DNA of 64,000 nucleotides from the NCBI GenBank assembly GCA_013176395.1, contig JABMLP010000017.1:434001-498000 (forward strand), in the 5' to 3' direction. Shown piece after piece: positions 1 through 9,412 of this stretch (within the stretch, counting starts at the first letter, position 1; every line of letters starts with the position of its first letter). A program made the translations under genes and the position numbers. Below the pieces are notes generated by a model. That model had not been told where the DNA came from. It did no database searches and saw nothing but the letters and a program-made list of their open reading frames with translations. Source of the DNA: Venturia oleaginea (lineage: Eukaryota; Ascomycota; Dothideomycetes; Venturiales; Venturiaceae).

Positions 1-1058
1 TCGTGGTTCGCTTTCAGAATGTATGCTTGTAGTGTATCGTCTTGGGGAATAAATAGACACTTTTTATACCAAAGGCGGCCGTCGCGTTCTTCGCAGTCCT
101 GCATCCGCAACGTTCGGTGGTGGGTTTTGCCGTCGCGTAGTTTTTTCAAGACTTCGCGTGGTTCTTTGTCTTTAGTCAACGCTCTAGCGTAGAGTTCTTC
201 AAACTTGTCTTCGTCCCAAATAAGCTCTTCGTCGTCTGGGTCTTGCGAAGGGATGAATATGTCCGGAGGGGAGAACGGGGTGGTTGGGGTTTGTTCTTCA
301 GCTACTGCGTCATTGCTAGGTTTGTTCCATATATCGTTGAGGGGCTCAAGGGATTCGTCCCCGTCATTTTCGGAAGAGTCGCGGTAGTCTGGGTTTTTCT
401 CGAAGTCTTGTGGAGAGGAGTGGTCACGAAGCGTAACTGGGCATAATGAAAGATTGTGGACTTGGAGCGCTAGTTCTTTTCGAATCTTAGGGTCAAGTGT
501 GTGGGGTTTAAGCATAACCTGTGACTGGTGCTGGATACGCGGGTCGGATACGTTTGAGGGGAGGTCTTGGGAGCGGCGGGTCAAGGCGTCGGGTTTCGTA
601 GTATCTTTTCCTGGTCTCCATTTGATTTCGAAGTGGAATTGGGAGAGGAATTCGGCCCAACGGGCTTGTCGGCGAGTGAGTTTTTTGGTTGACATGTAGT
701 ATTCGAGGTTTCGGTGGTCTGTAATAACTTCGATCGGGTCTTCAGTTCCTTCGAGCTCTCCTCGCCACTCTTCAAATGCGCGAATGATTGCTAGGAGTTC
801 TTTGTCGTAGATTTCGTAATTACATTCCTGGGGTGTGAACTTGTGAGAGAAGAAGGCGACGGGGTGTAGCAAACCGTCATTGCCGATTTGTGAGAGTACT
901 CCAGCGCCTACCCAGTCGGAGGCGTCTGTTTCGACAATACACTTCTTTGTAGGGTCGAAATGTGCGAGGATTGGTGCGGAGATGAAGGCTTCTTGGAGTT
1001 TATCAAAAGCGGCGCGCTGTTTTGGGCCGAAGTAGAACGGCTTGTCTTTTTTCAGTAA
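1..1058 (-). pseudogene. Ty3/gypsy element B, 3' part of pol (RT end and RNase H), runs off the window
   Basis: Read on the minus strand, this is an open pol segment continuing the reverse transcriptase of element B. It has the fingerprint of a retroviral-type RNase H: VETDASDW, then YEIYDKELLAII, then ITDHRNLEYY, followed by the RxARWAEFLS and KPDALTRR tail typical of gypsy RNase H. Its first codons continue exactly the reading frame that is cut off at 8099 on the plus strand (ending LTD), so the two pieces are one interrupted gene. Integrase is not reached before the window edge. The element is defective because it is split by insertion of element A and by an inversion. Confidence 0.85.
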
Positions 1059-1063
1059 GTCGG
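1059..1063. repeat. target-site duplication of element A, distal half (gtcgg)
   Basis: The five bases next to the 3' LTR of copy A1 read gtcgg, the reverse complement of ccgac at 8095-8099 next to the 5' LTR of copy A2. Together they form the target duplication of one insertion into the pol gene of element B. Confidence 0.7.
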
Positions 1064-1239
1064 TATTACGGGACGGTAGCTGGAAAGACGCAGCATACTC
1101 GTAGCCAAAGATTGTTTAGATTCAGTTAAGGAGTGAAGGTATCTACAAACAGAGAACCTCAATGAGGTTCTTTCTCTATACTAGGCTCAATCAGGCTTAG
1201 GCTCTTAGCCTATACCAACCATGGGCCATGCCCATAACA
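1064..1239 (-). repeat. 3' LTR of element A, copy A1
   Basis: A 176 bp repeat reading TGTTATGGGC at its start (minus strand) and ending CCGTAATA. Copies lie at 6467-6642, 8100-8275 and 13502-13677. Confidence 0.93.
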
Positions 1240-1251
1240 TTACCCCCCTCC

Positions 1252-4200
1252 TTACCGGGTGTGCAGGACTAAAGAGGGTGTGGTAGGTGGGATAATCAAA
1301 CAGACAAACGCCATACATCGCTTCTGCCAGCTTGTAGCAGATTCGAAGGCGCTGGCCACCGCTACTCGGTTTCTTCGGGCCCCTGTTTGAGCTCCTATAT
1401 CTTCGCCGACACCGTCGCCCTTGCCATACTCTGCCTCGAAGCGGTCTAAGTCCTCGACTTCTGTGAATAATGAACGTGGCTGCCAATCGGGATGTGCATA
1501 GCCTTTCCATTTGATTAATAACTGACGAACCCAGCCTCGCCCAACCCGTTTCTTCTCTGCGCGAAGTATACGTTCTACTTCAAACTCAGCCTCTGTTTCT
1601 TCGGTTTGAGGCACTAATGGTGGCGGCTGGGTATCATCGGATTCTTGTGAGGGCAGTGTGTCGGTTGCGGCTCGGCGGAGTAGGTCAACGTGGAAACGGT
1701 TATGGATACCACTTGGCAGGTCAGCCAGCTCGTATACCATCGGGGAGATCTGGTTCTCGACAGTGTATTTGGCTTGCGTCCACGACAGTTTCTTTGATAG
1801 TTGCGGAGTATTGATATTCCTAAGGTTCAACCAGACTTTGTCGCCCTTTTTTAACGTTTCGGCAGCTTGACGTGACCTGTTGGCGTCGTTCTCCATCTTC
1901 TGCTGGGACCAGGCCATCGCTGCCTGTGCATATTCTTGTGCCTCTTCTATTCGTTGCACAAAGGTCTCGGCATCGGCTGTTGGTGAGTTACTGGGTGAGA
2001 TTCGTTGTACTTTCTGGATTGGTTCCGCATGGTAGCCATGGGTTAGATAGAATGGACTCATCCCTGTGACTGAAGAGTCACGATTGTTCAGTGCTAACAT
2101 AGCCGTAGGTAGTAGCGTTGGCCAGTCTAGTTGGGAGTATGCGATGAAGGCGCGGAGATAGCGTAGAACTTCCTGGTTCATACGCTCGGTCGCGCCATCA
2201 GGTCTGTGGATGAAAGGCTGTAGAGAGTCTCTGCTCAATCTTTGTAAGTTCGCAAAGCTTCCTCCAAAAACGACCTGTCCAATTGCTGCCTCTGTCCGAC
2301 GTCAATGCCATGGGAAATCCGTGGTAGCGATAGTGGCATTGTAAGAACCTTTTCGCGCACTCTTTGGCGCTCATTGTAGTCATAGCCTCCAACGTAACAC
2401 TTTTGAGGAGGCGATCTGTGATAACCATGAGGTATTTTGGGCCGTTTTCCTCCGCGGGCAAATCAGTCATGAAATCGATTGATAGCTCGCTGTGGAAGCG
2501 GGCCGGGATTGGAAGTGGTTTCAGAAGACCTCGCTTCTTATCACGCCATATTCCTGTTCTCCCACATACGTCGCAATTACGTACAAACTGCCGGACTGTC
2601 TTGTATTGTTGGGGCCAAAAGAAACTTCTGGATAGAATCGCAAGCGTGCTATCTCTCCCTGGGTGCCCAGTAACATGGGAATCGTGAGTTTGTTGGACCA
2701 GCGTTGTTCGCAGCGGTTCCCAATCTGGTACCCATAGGATCCCTCTTCTCGTGACCGCGCCGTGGTCGTCTACTTCGCATTCGGGTAGCTGTACCGACAA
2801 CTTGAGCTCTGGAGGAAAGGAACGTTCGCCAGTAACTATAGCCGTATGAATAGCTTCGTAGGATTGGTCCTCTGCTATTGCGCGATCCCAGAGAAGTTGT
2901 AACTCTGGTTTCTCGAAAAGATCGCATCCTTTTGCAACTGACCGGTTTTGACCGTACCTAGTAGTGGACCGGTGTTGACCGTTTTCGGCAGTCAGCTGGT
3001 GTCGACCGTCCAGTCCAGTATTTTGCTGGGGCTCCCGTATAACGTCCCATGTACTATTGGATGTATTCGGTGTATTGACTGGGCAGATAAGGGCTTGTAT
3101 TGCGATTGTTTCGGTCGTCCTCTCGGAAAGAGGAGGAAGCCATTCGTCCTTGATCAACTGGGCCACTCGCCCTTGTAGTCTCTCGTCGTTCTTGTCATGT
3201 GGCATATCTTGATGTCTTCTTGATAGTGCGTCTGGTCTTTGCGCTAGTTTTCCGGCGCGAAATTCCAGCTGGAATTGGTACTCAGATAGAATTAGCGACC
3301 ATCTTGCTTGTCTCTCTGACAAACGCTGCGCTGTCATAAAGTGGCGGAGATTCTTGTGATCGGTAAGGACTTTGAAAGGTGCTGCAACACTGCGTAGTTC
3401 TCCTCTCCAGTGTTCAATGGACTTGATTACTGCCAGTAATTCTTTATCGTGGATCTCGTAGTTACATTCAGCCGCAGTGAGCTTGCGGGAGAAGTATGCT
3501 ACTGGTCGTAGTTTTCCTTTCATATCCTTCTGCGACAACGTGCCTCCCAGCGCGTAGCCAGAGCAGTCGCACTCGAGTACCGTATCCAGGTCTGGATTCC
3601 AGTGAGCCAGTATTGGGGCGGAGATGAATAGCTCCTTCAAGACTTGAAAGGCGTTCTCATGTTCTTTGTTCCAGACAAAAGCGACGGCCTTCCGTGTTAA
3701 CTTGATTAAGGGGTCGGAGAGCTCTGAGAAGTTGTCGATGAAGTCTCGGTAGAAATTTGCAAAGCCTAGGAAGGAGCGTACGCCTGTGACATTGACTGGA
3801 GCCTCCCATTCTTTAATCGCGGCAACTTTCTCTGGGTCGACTTTGATCCCTTCTCCTGCAGTGATAATGAACCCCAGATATTTGACCTCCTGAACAGCAA
3901 ACTCGCACTTGCTTAAGTCTAGCCGAAGTCCAGCAGTCTTGAGCTTGGCAAGAATTTGGTTAACCTTAACCATGTGATCCAGATAGTCGCCGTCGCTCCA
4001 TATCAAGACATCGTCCATGTAGGCTGAACAGCAGATATCTAGGGATTCCCGTAGGACTCCGTTGATGTATCGTTGAAAGCTCGCGGGTGCGCCAGCTAGT
4101 CCGAAGGGGGTAACTAGCCATTCGAATAGTCCAAATCGAGTGCGAAAAGCCGTTTTCCACTCATCGCCGTGCTTGATGCGGAGCCGATGAAATGCCGCTC

Positions 4201-5329
4201 TGACGTCAAGTTTGGTGTACCAACGCGCTGTTGCTAGATTTCGTAGGGTTTCTCGGATTAGTGGCAATGGGTAGCGGTCCGATCGAGTGATTCGATTCAG
4301 TGCCCGATAGTCTACACACATCCGAATGCCTCCACCTGGTTTCCTTACAAATAAGACTGGGGCTGCCGCTGGTGAGTTGCTGGCGCGTATCCAGCCCTTG
4401 TCCATATAGTCCGAAAGTGTTTTTCGTAGGACTAATAGCTCTTCCCTCGACATGCCGTATAATGGGCCCCAAGGAACTTCTGCCTCGCGACCTTGTTCAT
4501 CTCGTATCAATTCGATAACGTGATCGCGACCCTCTTGATGGGGCGCGATCTCTCCGTCTTCGTCGTCGAGAAAGGCATCAGCATGCTCTGCTATTTCTTC
4601 TGGTATCTCTTGTCGGATTTCTTCCTCAGTCTTTCTCTGTTTTCTTTCTGCTAACTTGCTTAGGGCCTTGTTGATATCCGACATCGAGATAGCCAGCACT
4701 TGTGTACCATCCGGTCCATCTCTTCTCAACCGTCGCTGGGCCCTTCCAACAATAGCTGCAAATACAGATCCTGACACTAGACAAGCCGCCCGCACGTGAG
4801 CGAGCCGGTCTCGCGCTTTGGTGTTCTGTTCTAGCCACCCCTTTTCTCTTACCGTGATGCGCTGGGATCCTTGACCAATAAGCAGCTTTCTCTTAGCTGC
4901 TATATATCGCACCCAGTTTCTCTCTGCCCATGCCTTGCCTAGGATAATAGGGAAGCTCAATCCTTTCACTATATACCCATAGACTCGCTCTGCTCGACCA
5001 TCAATGTCGATCGTAGCGTAGGTCATGTGCGTAATACGGAGGTCTTCTCCGTTCTCGTGGCTCTCTTTAGCCAGTGCCAATTGTTTGGTGTCAATTGGGA
5101 TGCGCGGTAGACGATGTGTTTGGACACTCTTCTCGCTGAAAGCAGCATAAGGGAGGCAGCCGTTATCAAAGAAGGATTCGGTGAAAGAAGTTCCGTTGAT
5201 CAAGGTATCTATCAAGAAGGGTGTACTTTCCATCCTATCCTTTGCTGCTTTGATTTCTCTTATGCCTGGTAGCTTTGTAATGTCTTCGCCATGTACATCT
5301 ACTTCAGACCCTCGTGCGCGACGATGCAC
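1252..5329 (-). pseudogene. pol: pol polyprotein of element A, copy A1, frameshifted in integrase
   Basis: Same polyprotein as in copy A2: retropepsin, reverse transcriptase with YMDD, RNase H, HHCC/DDE integrase and C-terminal chromodomain. The frame is broken at about 2198-2200 by one extra C in the integrase between HPQT and DGATERMN, just upstream of the third catalytic acidic residue. The first frame (2198-5329) therefore stops within integrase, and the second (1252-2238) holds the integrase end and the chromodomain. A few further base changes separate it from A2, for example SFFDNG against SFVDNG in the protease and GYAHPDW against GYADPDW in the chromodomain. Probably unable to integrate on its own, but A2 could act in trans. 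Confidence 0.9.
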
Positions 5330-5337
5330 AAGGGTAG

Positions 5338-6432
5338 CTAGTTTTCCGACTCTGATGAGGCTTCCTGTAGGGAGTCATCGGTATGCTGTGTGATTACCGC
5401 AGTGACCTGAGTCTTTGGACGTGTTGCTGGTCGGAATTCGCATACGTTCGGATGGTGCTTGGGCTTCTTACAGCGCCCGCATTTGCCCGCTTGTATAAGT
5501 GCCAAGAACTCTGTTTGGGATCGCCATTTCGCTCTAGGTCGTCGGTCCTTCTTCGCATCCTTTCCGAGTGTATCGACCCGAGCTATCAGTGCTGCGATCT
5601 GCGCTGAAAGGGCGTTGATGCCAGTCATTTCGACATCGCCTTCTGCGTCACGACTGACTGTTTGGGGTGATTGTGGCCTCCCTCGAGTCGTTGGCGTCTC
5701 CTTATCCGTACTTGGATAGCGGCGTTGGTGGGATAGAGCCTCTGTCTTCGTCGCGAAGTACTGTACATCTTTTACGTAAGTGTCGTAGTCGTCCCTGGAC
5801 AATCGCACTGATTTCAAGGTCTGTTGGAGGGAGTAGTTGAGCGCGTTGTTCATGATAGTGATCTTTGAGGCTCTTTGCGGCGCTAGGGATCCAGCTTGCG
5901 ATGTCAGTTGTTCGAACTGCTGGCGGAAGTCTTCGAACGGTTGTCTGCTGCCTTGGCTAATCTTGTTCAGCTCGTCGAGAGCTTTAGCTTCCGCTTCATG
6001 ATCTAAGAACTTGTCGTCCATATGCTTGATAAAGGACTCGGGTTCGTAGTTGTCATGTTGCTCTCCATTGCTTAGCCATTGGATGACGCGTTGTTGTTTC
6101 TCTGTCGGAAGCCCGTTGAAGATGTTCGCGCATATTCCTTGATTGCTTCCAAGCTTCCCATTTTCAACAGTGATTTTTGTCTTGATCTGCCATCTGAACA
6201 GCGTGTAGTTGTCTCTTTTCCCGTCCCATTTAGGCCATGCAATAGCTTTTGCACCGGTGTTCCCATCAACACTGACTGCGGTCAGAGCTGCCACCAATTG
6301 TTGTACGGTGTCAGGCGAATTTGCTCGAGCCATTGAGAGTTTGTCGATTCCTTGCGTAATGCTCGCGATTGGGTCGTCGTCGGTAGTAGGGGTGTAGGTT
6401 GTAGGAGTCGATAAGGTACTGTTGCTACGCAT
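5338..6432 (-). CDS. gag: gag of element A, copy A1
   Basis: The protein matches the gag of copy A2 (364 residues from the ATG at 6432). It has a helical capsid-like region with an LDELNKISQG stretch and a C-terminal CCHC zinc knuckle CGRCKKPKHHPNVC (C-x2-C-x4-H-x4-C) that would bind RNA. pol follows in the -1 frame with a short overlap of open frames and no ATG of its own, so pol is probably made by frameshifting or another recoding route. The ATG is preferred over an upstream in-frame GTG. Confidence 0.88.
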   Translation of the reverse strand: MRSNSTLSTPTTYTPTTDDDPIASITQGIDKLSMARANSPDTVQQLVAALTAVSVDGNTGAKAIAWPKWDGKRDNYTLFRWQIKTKITVENGKLGSNQGICANIFNGLPTEKQQRVIQWLSNGEQHDNYEPESFIKHMDDKFLDHEAEAKALDELNKISQGSRQPFEDFRQQFEQLTSQAGSLAPQRASKITIMNNALNYSLQQTLKSVRLSRDDYDTYVKDVQYFATKTEALSHQRRYPSTDKETPTTRGRPQSPQTVSRDAEGDVEMTGINALSAQIAALIARVDTLGKDAKKDRRPRAKWRSQTEFLALIQAGKCGRCKKPKHHPNVCEFRPATRPKTQVTAVITQHTDDSLQEASSESEN

Positions 6433-6466
6433 CAAGTACACCTAGGTTTGTAAAGAACTGAATCTA

Positions 6467-6642
6467 TATTACGGGACGGTAGCTGGAAAGACGCAGCATA
6501 CTCGTAGCCAAAGATTGTTTAGATTCAGTTAAGGAGTGAAGGTATCTACAAACAGAGAACCTCAATGAGGTTCTTTCTCTATACTAGGCTCAATCAGGCT
6601 TAGGCTCTTAGCCTATACCAACCATGGGCCATGCCCATAACA
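6467..6642 (-). repeat. 5' LTR of element A, copy A1
   Basis: 176 bp LTR, matching the A1 3' LTR by eye. The flank outside it is element B protease sequence (ccagt on the plus strand), which has no matching duplication at the other end of A1. Confidence 0.93.
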
Positions 6643-7152
6643 CCAGTAGACTCTAGACCAATCATAGTCCCAATTACACTTAATGAATCGATCAAAACCC
6701 TCGCCGTTACTGATTCCTTTGCCACAGGAAGTTTCATAGACCTCGATTTTGCGCAATCCCACGGCTTTCCCTTTATTCCCCTCGAAAACCCCCGTCGCCT
6801 CAAAGCCTTTGACGGCGAACAGGCATCCTCTGCACCCTCTTACGTTACTCACGAAATCCACGTCTCCGTCAGAACCGGAGAACACCATCTCGAAACCACG
6901 AAATTCTTTGTTACCCGTCTCGGCTCCGCAGCAGTCATCTTTGGCACTCCCTGGATGAACCTCCACGGTGTGAAACTCGATTTTGAGAATCGTAGTATTC
7001 ACTTCGGTACCCACTGTTCTAAGAAATGTCTTCAGGGCCACAAGGGCTCTGTTGAGTATATCCCGCTCTCGTTTGGTGCCCGCGCACCCCCTCAAGAAAC
7101 CCCGGACTCTCCTCGCGATTGGAAGATTGTCAACTCTCACGCTTTTCAATGG
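6643..7152 (+). pseudogene. Ty3/gypsy element B, protease region of pol, both ends truncated
   Basis: An open frame continues from the A1 boundary and encodes a retropepsin-like domain: [12 protein letters not shown] (the active-site Asp with an unusual Phe where Gly is usual), then a hydrophobic stretch and [12 protein letters not shown], the classic ILG-like flap and core motif of gypsy protease. The gag part of B is missing because copy A1 abuts it. At about 7153 the frame runs into an inverted copy of the RT segment, so the linker between protease and RT is lost. Same element as 7453-8099 and 1-1058. Confidence 0.75.
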
Positions 7153-7440
7153 AATATACGACTGCCAGGTCGCCGGGGCATTGCAGAGGCCGAAGTTCAT
7201 AACTAGAGATTCGAACAGACCGAAGCGGGTTCTGAATGCAGTGAGAGGAACGCTGTCGGGGTGGACTCGGAGTGCGTTGAATGCTGAGATAATATCGATC
7301 TTCGTGAAGTACTTGACTTTGCTGAGTTTGTCTAGGGTTTCGCGGAGTAAGGGAATAGGTATCGGTTTTTTCGAGTAATGGCGTTGAGTTTTCGGTAGTC
7401 TATGCAGAATCGCAGACACCACCTGGTTTTTTGACAAAGA
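7153..7440 (-). pseudogene. inverted duplicate of the RT segment of element B
   Basis: This stretch is the near-exact reverse complement of 7453-7742. On the minus strand it encodes the same RT residues ([13 protein letters not shown] and the following [12 protein letters not shown]). One missing base in the CCACCACC run near the centre shifts its frame relative to the plus copy. A 12 bp spacer, 7441-7452, separates the arms. It has no independent coding role. Confidence 0.85.
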
Positions 7441-7452
7441 CCCATAACAGTA

Positions 7453-8099
7453 TCTTTGTCAAAAAACCAGGTGGTGGTCTGCGATTCTGCATAGACTACC
7501 GAAAACTCAACGCCATTACTCGAAAAAACCGATACCCTATTCCCTTACTCCGCGAAACCCTAGACAAACTCAGCAAAGTCAAGTACTTCACGAAGATCGA
7601 TATTATCTCAGCATTCAACGCACTCCGAGTCCACCCCGACAGCGTTCCTCTCACTGCATTCAGAACCCGCTTCGGTCTGTTCGAATCTCTAGTTATGAAC
7701 TTCGGCCTCTGCAATGCCCCGGCGACCTGGCAGTCGTATATTAACGAACAACTTAAAGACTTCCTCGACGTTTTCTGCACCGCGTACCTCGACGACATCC
7801 TAATCTACAGCGAAACTCTCGAAGAGCATAAAATTCAAGTGCGGCAGGTTATCGAACGAATGCACGCAGCAGGACTCAACATCGACATCGACAAATGCGA
7901 ATTCTACTAGACAGAAGTCAAATTTCTCGGTTTAATTATCACAGACCACGGAATCCGGATGGACCCGGACAAAGTCAAAACAATCATTGATTGGCAATAC
8001 TGTACCACTCGCCACGACGTCCAATCCTTCCTCGGTTTTGCCAATTTCTACCGCCGTTTTATTTTCAATTACTCCTCCACCGCGAAACCTCTTACCGAC
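7453..8099 (+). pseudogene. Ty3/gypsy element B, reverse transcriptase, interrupted by element A
   Basis: Encodes the central RT of [18 protein letters not shown], then [10 protein letters not shown], then [10 protein letters not shown] with the YLDD catalytic pair, then the thumb FLGFANFYRRF. One in-frame TAG at about 7908 follows CEFY (TEVKFLG continues after it), so the copy was already degrading. The frame ends at LTD where the 5' LTR of A2 begins and continues on the minus strand at 1058. Confidence 0.88.
8095..8099. repeat. target-site duplication of element A, proximal half (ccgac)
   Basis: ccgac directly before the 5' LTR of A2. Its partner is gtcgg at 1059-1063 on the far side of copy A1. 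Confidence 0.7.
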
Positions 8100-8275
8100 T
8101 GTTATGGGCATGGCCCATGGTTGGTATAGGCTAAGAGCCTAAGCCTGATTGAGCCTAGTATAGAGAAAGAACCTCATTGAGGTTCTCTGTTTGTAGATAC
8201 CTTCACTCCTTAACTGAATCTAAACAATCTTTGGCTACGAGTATGCTGCGTCTTTCCAGCTACCGTCCCGTAATA
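8100..8275 (+). repeat. 5' LTR of element A, copy A2
   Basis: 176 bp, TGTTATGGGC to CCGTAATA. It contains a hairpin (AGAACCTCA-T-TGAGGTTCT at about 8168-8186) shortly before the inferred transcript start at about 8212, and AACTGAATCTA (8212-8222), which is complementary to the primer-binding site. Confidence 0.93.
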
Positions 8276-8286
8276 TAGATTCAGTT
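8276..8286 (+). promoter_or_regulatory. primer-binding site of element A, self-priming type
   Basis: The 11 bases after the 5' LTR, TAGATTCAGTT, are exactly complementary to AACTGAATCTA inside the LTR (8212-8222). This is the arrangement known from Tf1-type self-priming retrotransposons, where the first 11 bases of the transcript fold back to prime reverse transcription. That the transcript starts at 8212 is an inference. Confidence 0.65.
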
Positions 8287-8309
8287 CTTTACAAACCTAG
8301 GTGTACTTG

Positions 8310-9404
8310 ATGCGTAGCAACAGTACCTTATCGACTCCTACAACCTACACCCCTACTACCGACGACGACCCAATCGCGAGCATTACGCAAGGAATCGACA
8401 AACTCTCAATGGCTCGAGCAAATTCGCCTGACACCGTACAACAATTGGTGGCAGCTCTGACCGCAGTCAGTGTTGATGGGAACACCGGTGCAAAAGCTAT
8501 TGCATGGCCTAAATGGGACGGGAAAAGAGACAACTACACGCTGTTCAGATGGCAGATCAAGACAAAAATCACTGTTGAAAATGGGAAGCTTGGAAGCAAT
8601 CAAGGAATATGCGCGAACATCTTCAACGGGCTTCCGACAGAGAAACAACAACGCGTCATCCAATGGCTAAGCAATGGAGAGCAACATGACAACTACGAAC
8701 CCGAGTCCTTTATCAAGCATATGGACGACAAGTTCTTAGATCATGAAGCGGAAGCTAAAGCTCTCGACGAGCTGAACAAGATTAGCCAAGGCAGCAGACA
8801 ACCGTTCGAAGACTTCCGCCAGCAGTTCGAACAACTGACATCGCAAGCTGGATCCCTAGCGCCGCAAAGAGCCTCAAAGATCACTATCATGAACAACGCG
8901 CTCAACTACTCCCTCCAACAGACCTTGAAATCAGTGCGATTGTCCAGGGACGACTACGACACTTACGTAAAAGATGTACAGTACTTCGCGACGAAGACAG
9001 AGGCTCTATCCCACCAACGCCGCTATCCAAGTACGGATAAGGAGACGCCAACGACTCGAGGGAGGCCACAATCACCCCAAACAGTCAGTCGTGACGCAGA
9101 AGGCGATGTCGAAATGACTGGCATCAACGCCCTTTCAGCGCAGATCGCAGCACTGATAGCTCGGGTCGATACACTCGGAAAGGATGCGAAGAAGGACCGA
9201 CGACCTAGAGCGAAATGGCGATCCCAAACAGAGTTCTTGGCACTTATACAAGCGGGCAAATGCGGGCGCTGTAAGAAGCCCAAGCACCATCCGAACGTAT
9301 GCGAATTCCGACCAGCAACACGTCCAAAGACTCAGGTCACTGCGGTAATCACACAGCATACCGATGACTCCCTACAGGAAGCCTCATCAGAGTCGGAAAA
9401 CTAG
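8310..9404 (+). CDS. gag: gag of element A, copy A2
   Basis: A 364-residue Gag read from the ATG at 8310; the same frame is open from a GTG at 8301. The central part (about residues 50-220) is helical and resembles retrotransposon gag domains, with WPKWDGKRDNYTLFRWQ near its start. A CCHC zinc knuckle, C-x2-C-x4-H-x4-C, lies near residue 330. The stop at 9402 overlaps the upstream part of the pol frame, which is -1 relative to gag and has no ATG nearby, so a -1 recoding event around GGAAAAC at 9395-9401 is possible but unproven. It forms the particle that packages element RNA. Confidence 0.9.
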   Translation: MRSNSTLSTPTTYTPTTDDDPIASITQGIDKLSMARANSPDTVQQLVAALTAVSVDGNTGAKAIAWPKWDGKRDNYTLFRWQIKTKITVENGKLGSNQGICANIFNGLPTEKQQRVIQWLSNGEQHDNYEPESFIKHMDDKFLDHEAEAKALDELNKISQGSRQPFEDFRQQFEQLTSQAGSLAPQRASKITIMNNALNYSLQQTLKSVRLSRDDYDTYVKDVQYFATKTEALSHQRRYPSTDKETPTTRGRPQSPQTVSRDAEGDVEMTGINALSAQIAALIARVDTLGKDAKKDRRPRAKWRSQTEFLALIQAGKCGRCKKPKHHPNVCEFRPATRPKTQVTAVITQHTDDSLQEASSESEN

Positions 9405-9412
9405 CTACCCTT

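Larger units (their letters stand above)
1064..6642 (-). mobile_element. Ty3/gypsy chromovirus A, copy A1
   Basis: A full-length element of 5,579 bp on the minus strand: 5' LTR 6467-6642, gag, pol (protease, RT, RNase H, integrase, chromodomain), 3' LTR 1064-1239. I see no base difference between its two LTRs, which suggests a recent insertion. It is almost identical to copy A2 at 8100-13677 but carries a one-base insertion in integrase. Its two flanks do not match each other; the 3' flank pairs with the 5' flank of A2. Confidence 0.93.

Noticed and set aside
9395..9401. GGAAAAC as a programmed -1 frameshift site between gag and pol
   Set aside because: Does not fit the X-XXY-YYZ rule well; kept only as a possibility in the gag entry.
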